Source of the DNA: CAZEYT01 sp964516295
GTDB taxonomy: Bacteria; Verrucomicrobiota; Verrucomicrobiia; Chthoniobacterales; Terrimicrobiaceae
Reading direction: 5' to 3'
DNA: 55,458 nt
NCBI GenBank assembly: GCA_964516295.1
Contig: CAZEYT010000008.1
Location: 1 to 55,458, forward strand
Positions 16,545-25,523 of this stretch are shown in pieces; the first letter of the stretch is position 1, and each line of letters begins with the position of its first letter. The translations under genes were made by a program, and so were the position numbers. A model generated the notes under the pieces. That model ran no database searches and was not told the origin of the DNA. It was given only the letters and a program-made list of their open reading frames with translations.

Positions 16545-17828
16545 GTGAACGTTTCCGACCTCCGCGAGATTCTCCAGTATGTGCCCCGTTTTCGGGAGCG
16601 CATTTTTGTGGTCGCGATTGACGGTGAAGTCGCCGCTTCTGAAAATTTTTCTAACGTTCTTCTGGACGTCGCCGTCCTGCGTTCGCTGAGCGTGAAGGTG
16701 GTGTTGGTCCACGGAGCGAGCCATCAGATCGAGTCCCTGGCCCGCTCGCGCGGTGTGAAGATTTCCGACTCCGACGGGATCGGGGTCACCGACGCTGAAA
16801 CGCTCCAGCTCAGCATTGACGCCGCAATTCGCCTCACGAACGAGATCATGGAAGGCCTGTCCTCCGTGGATCTTCGGGCCGCTTACATCAACGCCCTCAT
16901 TGCGCACCCCGCCGGCATTCTCAGTGGGGTGGACCAACAATACACCGGCAAGGTCGAGCGCGTGGACGTGAAAGCACTGAAGCTTCTGCTCGAAGAGGGA
17001 ATCATTCCCGTGGTCCCGCCGCTGGGTTTCGACGGCGAGGGGCGCACGTATCGCGTGAACTCGGATGCCATTGCCGTCGAGATTGCCGAGGAACTTTCCG
17101 CCGCGAAGATTCTTTATCTGGCCCCGAGTGCAGCCTTTGCCGCCTCCGCCACGCTCCCCCGGCAGCTCTCCGTCCCGGAGACTCAGGAACTCCTCAAAAA
17201 GCGGCGGACGGAGTTTTCTCCCGGGATCGTCTCCAAGCTCGAAAACAGCGCGCGCGCCTGCGTGCAGGGCGTCCCGCGTGTTCACCTGCTCGATGGCGGT
17301 GTGAACGAAGCCTTGCTCAACGAGGTTTTCAGCCACGACGGCATCGGGACCATGGTTTATTCGAACGAATACCAGCAGATCCGGCGCATTTTCAAAAAGG
17401 ATGTCCGCTCGGTCATGTCGCTGATCCGTCAATCCGTGCGCAACGAAGAGCTCGTCCGCCGCACGCGGGCCGAGATTCTCGACCATTTGGAAGATTACTG
17501 GCTGCTGGAGATCGACCGCTCGCCCATCGCGTGTGTGGCACTTCATCTTTATCCGACGGAATCCGCCGGCGAGCTCGCCTGCCTGCACGTGAGCAAGGCG
17601 CACGAAAACCAAGGCTATGGAAAAAAACTGATGGCCTTTGTGGAAAATCTCGCCCGCGAGAAAGGCGTGCGCAGTCTCTTTGCGCTCTCGACCCAAGCTT
17701 ACAGTTACCTCGAGCAAAAGGGTGGCTATGTCACGGCCGACCCCGCCACGCTGCCGCCCGAACGCCACGCCCGTTATGAAGTGAGCGGAAGGAATTCCAA
17801 AGTGCTCGTCAAACACCTCCGCGCCTGA
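16545..17828 (+). CDS. argA: N-acetylglutamate synthase (kinase-like + GNAT domains)
   Basis: 427 residues from GTG 16545. Residues ~15-280 form an amino-acid-kinase fold (VVLVHGASHQIESL; GIIPVVPPLGFDGEG; YRVNSDAIAVEIAEEL), which in ArgA binds arginine rather than catalysing phosphorylation. Residues ~290-427 are a GNAT domain (LACLHVSKAHENQGYGKKL, the acetyl-CoA loop) that acetylates glutamate in the first step of arginine synthesis. Domain order and length match E. coli-type ArgA. Feedback inhibition by arginine is expected from the family. It is followed by the symporter with a 6 bp gap, so cotranscription is likely. Confidence 0.9.
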   Translation: MNVSDLREILQYVPRFRERIFVVAIDGEVAASENFSNVLLDVAVLRSLSVKVVLVHGASHQIESLARSRGVKISDSDGIGVTDAETLQLSIDAAIRLTNEIMEGLSSVDLRAAYINALIAHPAGILSGVDQQYTGKVERVDVKALKLLLEEGIIPVVPPLGFDGEGRTYRVNSDAIAVEIAEELSAAKILYLAPSAAFAASATLPRQLSVPETQELLKKRRTEFSPGIVSKLENSARACVQGVPRVHLLDGGVNEALLNEVFSHDGIGTMVYSNEYQQIRRIFKKDVRSVMSLIRQSVRNEELVRRTRAEILDHLEDYWLLEIDRSPIACVALHLYPTESAGELACLHVSKAHENQGYGKKLMAFVENLAREKGVRSLFALSTQAYSYLEQKGGYVTADPATLPPERHARYEVSGRNSKVLVKHLRA

Positions 17829-17834
17829 CGCCAG

Positions 17835-19391
17835 ATGGAAGGCGTTCACACTCATTTTCTTTGGATCGACTGGGTGGTCCTCGCCGCTTACCTGCTGGCC
17901 ACAACATGGATCGGCCACGCCCTTCGTGGCTCCCAGGCGACGGTAAAGGACTTTTTCCTCGCCGGTCGCTCGCTCCCCTGGCCTGCCGTCACCGGATCCA
18001 TCATCGCAACCGAGATCAGCGCCATTACGTTTGTCGGGGTCCCCGGCATGGTCTTCGCCGCGCAGGGGGACTTTACCTACCTGCAGTGGGGCATCGGCTC
18101 GATCATCGCGCGCTTCATCGTCGGCATCTGGTTCGTCAAAGTCTTCTACGAACGCGGGATTTTCAGTCCCTACGACTACATGCAGAACCGCCTCGGTGCC
18201 GGCGCACGCACCCTCACCACATGGCTGTTTTTTATCAGCTCGATCCTTGGCCAAAGCGTCCGCCTGCTCGTCACCGCACTGATTCTTTGGACGGTCACCG
18301 GCCTGCCTTTTGAGTGGTGCATCGTCATCATCGGAGCCTTTGCCGTCATCTGGACCCTCATGGGCGGGATGACGACGGTGATCTGGACCGATGTCATCCA
18401 GTTTTTTGTTTTTATCGGCGGCGGGATTCTCGCGCTCCTCGTTCTGGTGTCACAAATCGACGGTGGCGTGCCGGAGATCATCCGCACGGCGGGCGAAGCC
18501 GGAAAACTGCGTCTCTGGGATCTTTCAACCAACCCGGACGTTCAGTTCACCCTGTGGGTTGGTCTTCTGGCGATGCCCTTCCAAAATCTGGCTGCCTTCG
18601 GCACGGATCAACTCAATGCCCAGCGCATGTTCTGCTGTCGCTCGGCGGCCGATGCCTCGAAGGCGATTGTTTTCAGCAGCGTTTCCCTGCTTGTGACCGT
18701 GCTCATGCTCGCGGTCGGCGCGTGTTTGTTTGTCTATTACGTCGAGCATCCCCCCACCCCGGCCGAGGCCGCTCTCTTTGCAAAAGACTCGGACTCGGTT
18801 TTCCCGGTTTGGATCACGACCGTCCTTCCGCCGGGGCTGACCGGGCTGATTCTCGCCGGAGCTTTTGCCGCCGCGATCTCCAGTCTCGACTCCGCCCTCG
18901 CGGCGCTCGCCCAGACCTCGCTGGCGCTGGTCCATGCGCGCACCGGGATGGAAAATGCCAATCAGAGCGTGCTCATCCGCCAATCCAAAGTCGCCGTGGT
19001 CCTCTGGGGCGTCGCACTTGTTCTGGTCGCCATCGGCCTCCAAGCCATCCGCGGACAAATCAATCTCCTCAGCCTCGCCTTTGGAATGGTCACCTACACC
19101 TACGGCCCGCTCCTCGGAGCCTTCCTCCTCGCGTTGAGTCCGATCCGCCGCGACATCCGCGGGATTTGGATCGGATCCGTCCTCTCCATTCTGCTTGTTC
19201 TTGCGGTTCGCCCCGACCTCTACAACCTCCTCGCCGCTCTCGGAATCCTCACTCCAGAGCAATCGATCGCGTGGAGACCGCAGCTGAACTTTGCCTGGCT
19301 CTATCCGATCACCTGTCTCATCACTCTGGGATGCGGGATTCTGTTCGGACGGAAACGCCCCGAACCAGCCTCGGAACAAGCCACGGCTTGA
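17835..19391 (+). CDS. Sodium:solute symporter (SSS family)
   Basis: 518 residues with about 13 predicted membrane helices. Family features include the N-terminal WIDWVVLAAYLLAT helix, KDFFLAGRSLPWPAVTGSIIATEISA (the unwound helix 1 that binds sodium and substrate), ILAGAFAAAISSLDSALAAL, and a C-terminal polar tail. SSS members import sugars, amino acids, organic acids or vitamins with sodium. The substrate cannot be read from the sequence. The start ATG 17835 follows the argA stop by 6 bp. Confidence 0.9.
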   Translation: MEGVHTHFLWIDWVVLAAYLLATTWIGHALRGSQATVKDFFLAGRSLPWPAVTGSIIATEISAITFVGVPGMVFAAQGDFTYLQWGIGSIIARFIVGIWFVKVFYERGIFSPYDYMQNRLGAGARTLTTWLFFISSILGQSVRLLVTALILWTVTGLPFEWCIVIIGAFAVIWTLMGGMTTVIWTDVIQFFVFIGGGILALLVLVSQIDGGVPEIIRTAGEAGKLRLWDLSTNPDVQFTLWVGLLAMPFQNLAAFGTDQLNAQRMFCCRSAADASKAIVFSSVSLLVTVLMLAVGACLFVYYVEHPPTPAEAALFAKDSDSVFPVWITTVLPPGLTGLILAGAFAAAISSLDSALAALAQTSLALVHARTGMENANQSVLIRQSKVAVVLWGVALVLVAIGLQAIRGQINLLSLAFGMVTYTYGPLLGAFLLALSPIRRDIRGIWIGSVLSILLVLAVRPDLYNLLAALGILTPEQSIAWRPQLNFAWLYPITCLITLGCGILFGRKRPEPASEQATA

Positions 19392-19814
19392 GGGCGGGCG
19401 GGTCAAGAAAATAGTCGAGACTTTTTCGACAAATATTTTCGCCCCGCGGGGCAAATTTTCTTGAGAAACCTGCCCCCGATTTCTACTCTCACCGCGCTGG
19501 CGGAGACAGGAAAAGCCAGCATGTGAACAACCTGTGAAGAAGTCCTCTCAACCCCGTCCCGCCTCCGGCTGCCGCCTTCCGACCCGCCCGGACCTGTCCC
19601 GCCGGGCAATGCTCCCCCCCTTCACGATCAACCCAAGCCGAGGACCTCGTAAATTACTCTCCCCGAACGACTTGCGAGGCCGGGAAACGTTTTTTTTCAC
19701 GCGGAACTTCCCATCCGTCCGGAAAATTGAAACTCTCCCTTCCCGCTTTTTTCCGCCGAGAGCCGTGTTGACGAAGGCAACGGGGTAAAACCAAGGGGAG
19801 TGCATAACAACGCC
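19392..19814. promoter_or_regulatory. Palindrome-rich spacer upstream of dnaA (terminator and possible DnaA sites)
   Basis: 423 bp without a gene. At the left end a nested structure occurs: CAAGAAAAT (19404-19412) is the exact inverse of ATTTTCTTG (19455-19463). Inside lie GTCGA/TCGAC (19414-19418/19426-19430), followed by AAATATTTT, and the perfect palindrome GCCCCGCGGGGC (19441-19452). This may terminate the symporter transcript. Near-matches to the DnaA box TTWTNCACA lie at 19522-19530 (inverse strand, TTGTTCACA), 19693-19701 (TTTTTCACG) and 19799-19807 (inverse, TTATGCACT), the last at the dnaA leader. AAGGGGA at 19793-19799 could serve as ribosome-binding site for ATG 19815. An origin is possible but not shown. 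Confidence 0.4.
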
Positions 19815-21158
19815 ATGATGACTGAAACAAAGGACATTTGGGTCTCCGTCGCGGGACGGATCCGGGAACGGATCAGCGCCGACGGTTTTGAACGCTGGTT
19901 TTCCGAAGCGAGTGCCATTTCCTGCAACGGCGAAACGCTAACGCTCTGTGTTCCGAACCCGATCCACCAATTCTTTATCGAAAGCAATTATTTGCCCATC
20001 GTCGAAGAGTCCGTCCGTGAGGTGATCCCAACCGTCTCGAAGGTTCACTTTGTGGCCAGCCCCGCCGAAGTCGAGCCGATGTCCAAACCGGCCGCCGCTC
20101 CGCGCGCGAGCAAGGAAAAGTCGCCGGCTGCGACTGTTCCCGGCCTGAACGCCCGTAATACCTTCGAGACCTTCGTGGTCGGGTCCAACAACCAATTCGC
20201 CCACTCCGCCGCCCTCGCGGTCGCCAAAGCCCCTGCCCGCACCTACAACCCGCTTTTTGTTTACGGCGGCAGCGGACTCGGGAAAACCCACCTCCTCCAG
20301 GCCATCGGCCACCACGTCCTCTCGAACCAACGGTCGGCCAAAGTCGTTTACCTCTCCAGCGAACAGTTCACGAACGAGTTCATCGACGCCATCCAGCACG
20401 GAACGCTCGTGAAATTCCGCAAACGCTACCGGCACGCCGACATCCTCATGATCGACGACATTCAGTTCCTCGCCGGCAAGGAACGCTCGCAGGAGGAGTT
20501 TTTCCACACGTTCAACACGCTCCACGACGGACACAAACAGATCATCCTCTCCAGTGACCGCCCCGCCAGCGAGATTGAAAAACTGGAGCAACGGCTCGTC
20601 TCCCGCTTCGAGTGGGGCATGACCGCCGAATTGCAGCCGCCGGATACCGAGACCCGGATCGCCATCCTTCGCAGCAAGGCGGCCGGTCTGAACATCCAAC
20701 TTGAGCCCTGGGTGATCGAGTTCCTTGCAGACAAGATTCGGAACAACGTTCGCCGTTTGGAAGGCGCTCTTATGCGTGTCGCTTCATACGCGTCGCTCAG
20801 CGATCGCATCATCACCCGCGAGGTCATCGAAAACCTCCTCCGCGACATTTTTCAGGAACAGGCCCGCAAATCGGTCACCATCGATCAAATCCAGCGCCGC
20901 GTCGCCGAGCATTTCGACGTCCGCCTCGCCGATATGACCAGCAAACGCCGCCCGGCCAATATCGCATTTCCGCGACAGGTTGCGATGTATCTGGCGCGCG
21001 AGTTGACGAGTTCCTCGCTTAGTGACATCGGCGATGCCTTTGGCGGAAAAGACCACGGCACAGTCATTCACGCCTGCAAACTGGTGAAGAAGCGCATGGA
21101 AGAGAACGAAAAGACCCGCCATGCCGTCTGCCTGCTCGATACTCAGCTCCAGCGCTGA
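19815..21158 (+). CDS. dnaA: Chromosomal replication initiator DnaA
   Basis: 447 residues from ATG 19815; a GTG at 19800 is the open-frame limit but sits against the ribosome-binding site. Domain I is at residues 1-85 (WVSVAGRIRERISADGFERWF), with a linker to ~110. The AAA+ domain has Walker A GGSGLGKTHLL (about 151-158), Walker B ILMIDDIQFLAGKERSQEEFF and sensor FEWGMTAELQPPD. The C-terminal domain IV helix-turn-helix is RRPANIAFPRQVAMYLARE, followed by SLSDIGDAFGGKDHGTVIHA, the DnaA-box-binding signature. dnaN, recF and gyrB are not adjacent. Confidence 0.98.
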   Translation: MMTETKDIWVSVAGRIRERISADGFERWFSEASAISCNGETLTLCVPNPIHQFFIESNYLPIVEESVREVIPTVSKVHFVASPAEVEPMSKPAAAPRASKEKSPAATVPGLNARNTFETFVVGSNNQFAHSAALAVAKAPARTYNPLFVYGGSGLGKTHLLQAIGHHVLSNQRSAKVVYLSSEQFTNEFIDAIQHGTLVKFRKRYRHADILMIDDIQFLAGKERSQEEFFHTFNTLHDGHKQIILSSDRPASEIEKLEQRLVSRFEWGMTAELQPPDTETRIAILRSKAAGLNIQLEPWVIEFLADKIRNNVRRLEGALMRVASYASLSDRIITREVIENLLRDIFQEQARKSVTIDQIQRRVAEHFDVRLADMTSKRRPANIAFPRQVAMYLARELTSSSLSDIGDAFGGKDHGTVIHACKLVKKRMEENEKTRHAVCLLDTQLQR

Positions 21159-21239
21159 CGTTGTCCCGCCTGGAACGGTGAGATGACAGCCGACCGGCGT
21201 GGGTGAACCAGCAATTCCGGCGCGACAGGAACTCCGCTG

Positions 21240-21268
21240 TTTCCATCGCACGGAGATCGGGTTATGAT
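21240..21268 (+). promoter_or_regulatory. Putative sigma-70-like promoter for the PilT-type pair
   Basis: TTTCCA at 21240-21245 and TATGAT at 21263-21268 are 17 bp apart, matching TTGACA/TATAAT at four and five of six positions. The first ATPase ATG is 15 bp downstream and has no Shine-Dalgarno sequence, so a very short leader would result. Confidence 0.4.
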
Positions 21269-21282
21269 CCCGAAATTGCCCC

Positions 21283-22356
21283 ATGATCTCCCCGTTGATC
21301 GACGACCTCCTGCGCGCTGCTGTGGAAAGCGGGGCGTCCGACCTTTTGCTTCACTCGGGAAAGACCCCGCAGGCGCGCTTGGACGGCGAATTGGTATCCG
21401 TCACGTCGGGCGCGGTGACCGAGACGGATCTTGAGGCGTTGTGGAAATTCTGCGGCGCGGAGCCGGAGGCGCGGGACTTCGATGCAGCGATTACCGGTCC
21501 GGATGGCGGGCGATTCCGGGTGAATCTTCTCCGTCAACTCGGTGCTCGTGCGGCGGTTCTCCGACGCATTCGAAGCGATGTCCCGAACCTCGAATCGCTG
21601 GGCCTTCCGGCCGATCTGCTGCGCGAGTGGACGGCGCGACGGTCCGGGATTGTTTTGATTTCGGGTCCGACCGGATCGGGCAAATCCACCACGGTCGCCG
21701 CCGCGCTGGACTGGCTCAATGGAACGTCTGCCCGACACATAGTGACCATCGAAGATCCGGTTGAGTTTGTTTTTCAACCCCGCCTGTCAACATTCACCCA
21801 GCGCGAGGTGGGAATTGACACCGCTTCATTTGCAGAAGGACTTCGGCGCTCGCTGCGACAGAACCCGGATGTGATTTTTCTCGGCGAAATTCGGGACGCC
21901 GATTCGGCGGCCACGGCGATTCAGGCGGCGGAAACCGGTCACCTTGTCTTCGCCACCCTCCATGCCTCAAATGCCGCGGATGTGATCTCGCGGCTCGAGC
22001 TGCTTTTTCCACCCGGCGAACGCGAAGGCCTGCGAAAAGCGCTCGCTGTCCAATTGCTGGGCGTCCTGTGTCAGCGCCTCATCCCGGCGGTCACGGGCGG
22101 ACTCGCGCTCGTATGCGAGTTTTTCTCCAACTCCGGGTCGTCGCGCAAAATCATCATGGAAGGACGGGGCAGTGATCTCCCGGAATTCATCGCCCGGGGC
22201 GATCCCCTGCGGGCCAGATCGTTTGCCGATGCCTTGCTCCAGATGGTGCGCGCGGGTCGCATTTCCGAGGCCGATGCCTCGGAAAACGCCGAAAACCCCC
22301 AAGAACTTTCGCGCCTGCTGCGCGGAATCAATTCTTCCACGCAATCCCGACGATGA
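21283..22356 (+). CDS. PilT/PilU-type secretion ATPase, first of a tandem pair
   Basis: 357 residues. An N-terminal PAS-like/N2 domain (GASDLLLHSGKTPQARLDGEL) precedes a RecA-type ATPase: Walker A GPTGSGKST at about 128-136, Asp box TIEDPVEF, Walker B NPDVIFLGEIRDADSA and His box ATLHASNAADVISRLE. PilT proteins power type IV pilus retraction from the cytoplasm. The C-terminus is short of a clear AIRNLIRE motif, which makes this copy more PilU-like. Its stop overlaps the next start (ATGA at 22353-22356). Confidence 0.9.
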   Translation: MISPLIDDLLRAAVESGASDLLLHSGKTPQARLDGELVSVTSGAVTETDLEALWKFCGAEPEARDFDAAITGPDGGRFRVNLLRQLGARAAVLRRIRSDVPNLESLGLPADLLREWTARRSGIVLISGPTGSGKSTTVAAALDWLNGTSARHIVTIEDPVEFVFQPRLSTFTQREVGIDTASFAEGLRRSLRQNPDVIFLGEIRDADSAATAIQAAETGHLVFATLHASNAADVISRLELLFPPGEREGLRKALAVQLLGVLCQRLIPAVTGGLALVCEFFSNSGSSRKIIMEGRGSDLPEFIARGDPLRARSFADALLQMVRAGRISEADASENAENPQELSRLLRGINSSTQSRR

Positions 22357-23447
22357 ATGCTTCCTTCGATTTGATTGATCTGCTGAGCCGAGCGGTGGCG
22401 GCCGGAGCCTCGGATCTCCACCTCTGTGCGGACGTGCCCCCGATGGCACGGATCAATGGTTTTCTGAATCCGCTGGCCGACCACGCGACCCCGGCGGATA
22501 CCTGCCGCGAGCTGGTGCTGGGAATTCTTACCGATACTCAGCGGGCGCGGTTGGAGGAGGAGTGGGAACTCGATTTCGCCCTTCAGGTCGATGGCCTCGG
22601 ACGATTCCGCGCCAATGCCCACTACAGCCGCGGCGCGCTGGAAGCGGCGTTTCGATACATCCCCGACAAAATTCCCGAACTCGGCGAGCTCGGACATCGC
22701 GAGATCGTCTTCCACCTCTGCAATCTTCAGCGCGGTCTTGTGCTCGTGACCGGCATCACCGGATCCGGCAAAAGCACAACCATGGCGGCGATGATCCAAC
22801 ACATCAGCCGCCAGCGCAGCGGCGTCATTGTGACAATCGAGGACCCGGTCGAGTACGTTTTCCAAAACGCCCGTAGTCTTGTGAAACAACGCGAGGTCGG
22901 CAGTGACACCCGATCATTCTCCGAAGCGCTCCGCCACGTCTTGCGGCAGGATCCCGATGTCATTCTCGTCGGTGAAATGCGCGATCCGGAGACCATCGGG
23001 GCCGCGATCACGGCGGCGGAGACCGGACATTTGGTGATTGCGACGCTTCACACCATCGACGCCCCCAAAGCGATTGACCGAATGGTGGATGCGTTTCCCG
23101 GCGACCAACAATCCCAGATCGTCGCCCAGCTGGCAAACGCCCTCGAGGCAGTCGTTTCGCAGCGGCTCATCGCCAAGGAGGACGGAAGCGGTCGGGTTCT
23201 GGCGACCGAGACGCTCACGGCGAATCCCGCCGTCCGCGCCTGCATCCGCGAGCGGCGCTGGGAGCAGTTGGTCGGTCTCATTGAAATCGGGGCCAAGGAC
23301 GGCATGCACACCATCGATGAAGACCTCACCGGGCTCTACCTTTCCCGCCAAATCTCCAAAGAGGAAGCCATCGTGAACGCGCGAGACCGGGCTTCGCTCG
23401 AAGAGCTCATGCGGGACGTCCCGGCAAAAAAGAAACTCTTCGGGTAG
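22353..23447 (+). CDS. pilT: PilT-type twitching motility ATPase, second of a tandem pair
   Basis: 364 residues. Same architecture as its neighbour: GASDLHLCADVPPMARINGFL, Walker A GITGSGKSTTM (about 134-144), TIEDPVEYVFQN, DPDVILVGEMRDPETI and ATLHTIDAPKAIDRMVD. AVRACIRERRW near residue 290 corresponds to the AIRNLIRE motif needed for retraction in PilT, so this copy is the better PilT candidate. Starts with an ATGA overlap, so the two subunits are probably made in similar amounts and may form a mixed or paired motor. No pilin genes are in the window. Confidence 0.9.
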   Translation: MNASFDLIDLLSRAVAAGASDLHLCADVPPMARINGFLNPLADHATPADTCRELVLGILTDTQRARLEEEWELDFALQVDGLGRFRANAHYSRGALEAAFRYIPDKIPELGELGHREIVFHLCNLQRGLVLVTGITGSGKSTTMAAMIQHISRQRSGVIVTIEDPVEYVFQNARSLVKQREVGSDTRSFSEALRHVLRQDPDVILVGEMRDPETIGAAITAAETGHLVIATLHTIDAPKAIDRMVDAFPGDQQSQIVAQLANALEAVVSQRLIAKEDGSGRVLATETLTANPAVRACIRERRWEQLVGLIEIGAKDGMHTIDEDLTGLYLSRQISKEEAIVNARDRASLEELMRDVPAKKKLFG

Positions 23448-23481
23448 AGTCGATAGGAGGGCTTGGCCCGAAAAGAAATCC

Positions 23482-23547
23482 AGCCCGGTCGGCCCATGTC
23501 CCTGATGTCCCCCAACATCAATTTCAAAAAAACCCTCCGACCGGGCT
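23482..23547. terminator. 11-bp inverted repeat between convergent pilT and mutY
   Basis: AGCCCGGTCGG (23482-23492) is the perfect inverse of CCGACCGGGCT (23537-23547), with a 44-nt loop that contains an A-run. The two genes converge here. The long loop is unusual for a simple terminator, but the stem is GC-rich and strong, and could act in both directions. Confidence 0.45.
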
Positions 23548-23588
23548 GTTCTCGAGATCATTGATAGCAGCTCGCGTGCCAAGTTTTT

Positions 23589-24560
23589 CTAGAGCAAAAC
23601 CCGCCTTTGTCCGCTAACCGCTTCGACTGCCTTTCGGTGCGGTGTGGGCATGGCTGGCAGGGCTTCCCATGCAAATGCTGTCCACTCCGGGTCCGGTGCG
23701 GTCTCAAACAGCTCCAAGCGGATCCGGTGACGCGTGACGACGTAGTTGAGCGTCACAATCGGAATTCCGTTGGACCTCGCCGGCGGCAGAAGCCAGAGGC
23801 CCTTCCAGCGGGGGCCTTCGGATTTCACGAGACAGAGCCGTCCCCGGCGCAGCGCCCAGGCGCGGTGGTCCGTCTCTTGAAGAATGACCGGCTTGGGCGC
23901 TTTCACCGGAAGTTCGGCCGGCGTCACAGCGATGCAGTGCCTGCGTACCGGACAGATAGCGCAGGATGGCTCACCCGAACGACAAACCGTCGCGCCAAGG
24001 TCCATGAGCGCCGATGTATGCCGGGCACCGCCGGATTTCGGAAGAAGCGCCACAGCCGCGGCGTCAATGGTCCCGCGAGCCCGGGCGGTCTGGACCGGTT
24101 CGCGAAAATTGATGAGCCTCGCCAGGACCCGGAGAACATTCGCATCCACCACCGGCACGCAGCGATCAAACGCAAACGCCGCAACAGCCGCGGCCGTGTA
24201 GGGACCGACCCCGGGAAGCCGTCGCAGCGTCTCCACATCCCCGGGCACGCGTCCACCGTGCTCGCGAACCACCGCCTGCGCGGCCTTTTGGAGGTTTCGG
24301 GCGCGGGAGTAATATCCCAAGCCTTCCCAGCATTTCAAAACGTCCCCCTCGTCCGCTCCCGCGAGTGCGGCGGGCGTTGGAAAAATCTCCATCCACCTCC
24401 GGAAAAACGGAATCACCGCTGCGACGGTCGTCTGTTGCAGCATGAATTCGGACACCAACACGGCGTAAGGATCCGCATGCCCCCGCCACGGCAAATTCCG
24501 CCCGTCGCGGTCGAACCACCGGTAAAGATCACGACGAAAAGAAGCGGGATCGGAAATCAT
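23589..24560 (-). CDS. mutY: A/G-specific adenine DNA glycosylase
   Basis: 323 residues from ATG 24560. The frame is open further, but only as an antisense run over rnhC. It removes adenine mispaired with 8-oxoguanine. The catalytic Glu is in LVSEFMLQQTTV, the helix-hairpin-helix is LRRLPGVGPYTAAAVAAFAF, the catalytic Asp is in VVDANVLRVLAR, and the [4Fe-4S] ligands are C-x6-C-x2-C-x5-C in CRSGEPSCAICPVRRHC. A C-terminal MutT-like domain recognises the oxidised guanine (WKGLWLLPPARS). It diverges from rnhC with only 36 bp between start codons. Confidence 0.95.
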   Translation of the reverse strand: MISDPASFRRDLYRWFDRDGRNLPWRGHADPYAVLVSEFMLQQTTVAAVIPFFRRWMEIFPTPAALAGADEGDVLKCWEGLGYYSRARNLQKAAQAVVREHGGRVPGDVETLRRLPGVGPYTAAAVAAFAFDRCVPVVDANVLRVLARLINFREPVQTARARGTIDAAAVALLPKSGGARHTSALMDLGATVCRSGEPSCAICPVRRHCIAVTPAELPVKAPKPVILQETDHRAWALRRGRLCLVKSEGPRWKGLWLLPPARSNGIPIVTLNYVVTRHRIRLELFETAPDPEWTAFAWEALPAMPTPHRKAVEAVSGQRRVLL

Positions 24561-24596
24561 CTGGACAGTCCCATCGAATACGCGCCCAATCGCGGA

Positions 24597-25523
24597 ATGT
24601 CGTCTGAAAAAAAGCTCCACTCGCACACCGCACCGCTCACAACCGGTCAGGCGGATCTCCTGCGAAAGGCGCTGAAAGCTCGCGGATTCGAGTTTGAGGA
24701 GAAACCCTACACGCTTTTTGCAGCGCGCAAGGACCGCCTCAACGTCGCGGTTTATGAAAAGGGCCCCAAGGTTTTGCTTCAAGGCCGCGGACTCGAGGAG
24801 TTCATCACCTTCGTCTTGGAGCCCGAGGTGCTCGGAGAAGCGAAGTTTGGGTATGAGGAGATCCACACACCCGAGCTTTTCGAGCCGCACTTCGGCATTG
24901 ATGAAAGCGGAAAGGGGGATTTTTTTGGTCCCTTGGTGATTGCCGGAGTCTATGTCGATGCCCCCCTCGCCCGTGCGCTCCGGGATGCGGGTGTCCAGGA
25001 CAGTAAGGCGATCGGATCGGACAAAAAGATCCGTGATCTGGCGAAAGCCATCCGGGATCTTCGTGCTCCCCAGAGCGTCGTTGTGATATCCCCGCTCCGC
25101 TACAACGAGCTCTACCGCAAGATCGGAAATCTCAACCGACTCCTCGCGTGGGGTCACGCCCGCGTAATTGAGAATCTCTGCGAGATGCGGCCGGATTGTC
25201 CGCGCGCGCTTTCGGACAAATTCGCGGATGTTCGCGTGTTGGAAAAAGCGTTGCTGGCCAAAGGTCGCGGCATCCAACTCGACCAACGCACAAAAGCGGA
25301 ATCCGACTTCGCCGTCGCCGCCGCCTCGATTCTGGCCCGCGAGAAATTCATCAACTGGCTCGACGATACGGGAAAATCACTCGGCCTTCCCCTGCCGCGC
25401 GGCGTGTCAGCCGCCGTCAAATCCTCCGCCCGCGCCCTCGTCGGCCGCGACGGGGCTGCCGCCCTCGAGCAATTCGCCAAAACTCACTTCAAAACCGCAG
25501 CCGAAATCACCGGCGGGCTTTGA
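24597..25523 (+). CDS. rnhC: Ribonuclease HIII
   Basis: 308 residues from ATG 24597. An N-terminal TBP-like substrate-binding domain (LRKALKARGFEFEEKPYTLFAARK, residues ~20-85) is the hallmark of HIII over HII. The catalytic domain carries GIDESGKGDFFGPLV (Asp-Glu) and the DSK segment, plus the late acidic residues in KAESDFAVAAASILARE. It cuts RNA in RNA-DNA hybrids. The 3' end overlaps the 3' end of the convergent AraC gene by 17 bp (25507-25523). Confidence 0.93.
   Translation: MSSEKKLHSHTAPLTTGQADLLRKALKARGFEFEEKPYTLFAARKDRLNVAVYEKGPKVLLQGRGLEEFITFVLEPEVLGEAKFGYEEIHTPELFEPHFGIDESGKGDFFGPLVIAGVYVDAPLARALRDAGVQDSKAIGSDKKIRDLAKAIRDLRAPQSVVVISPLRYNELYRKIGNLNRLLAWGHARVIENLCEMRPDCPRALSDKFADVRVLEKALLAKGRGIQLDQRTKAESDFAVAAASILAREKFINWLDDTGKSLGLPLPRGVSAAVKSSARALVGRDGAAALEQFAKTHFKTAAEITGGL

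Noticed and set aside
16200..18254. 684-codon open frame on the minus strand
   Set aside because: Lies antisense to the C-terminal part of the hydrolase, all of argA and the symporter start. Composition is that of a shadow frame in GC-rich DNA and no motif is present.
24561..25286. Upstream extension of mutY
   Set aside because: It would be antisense to rnhC and has no MutY-like sequence. The family N-terminus begins at ATG 24560.
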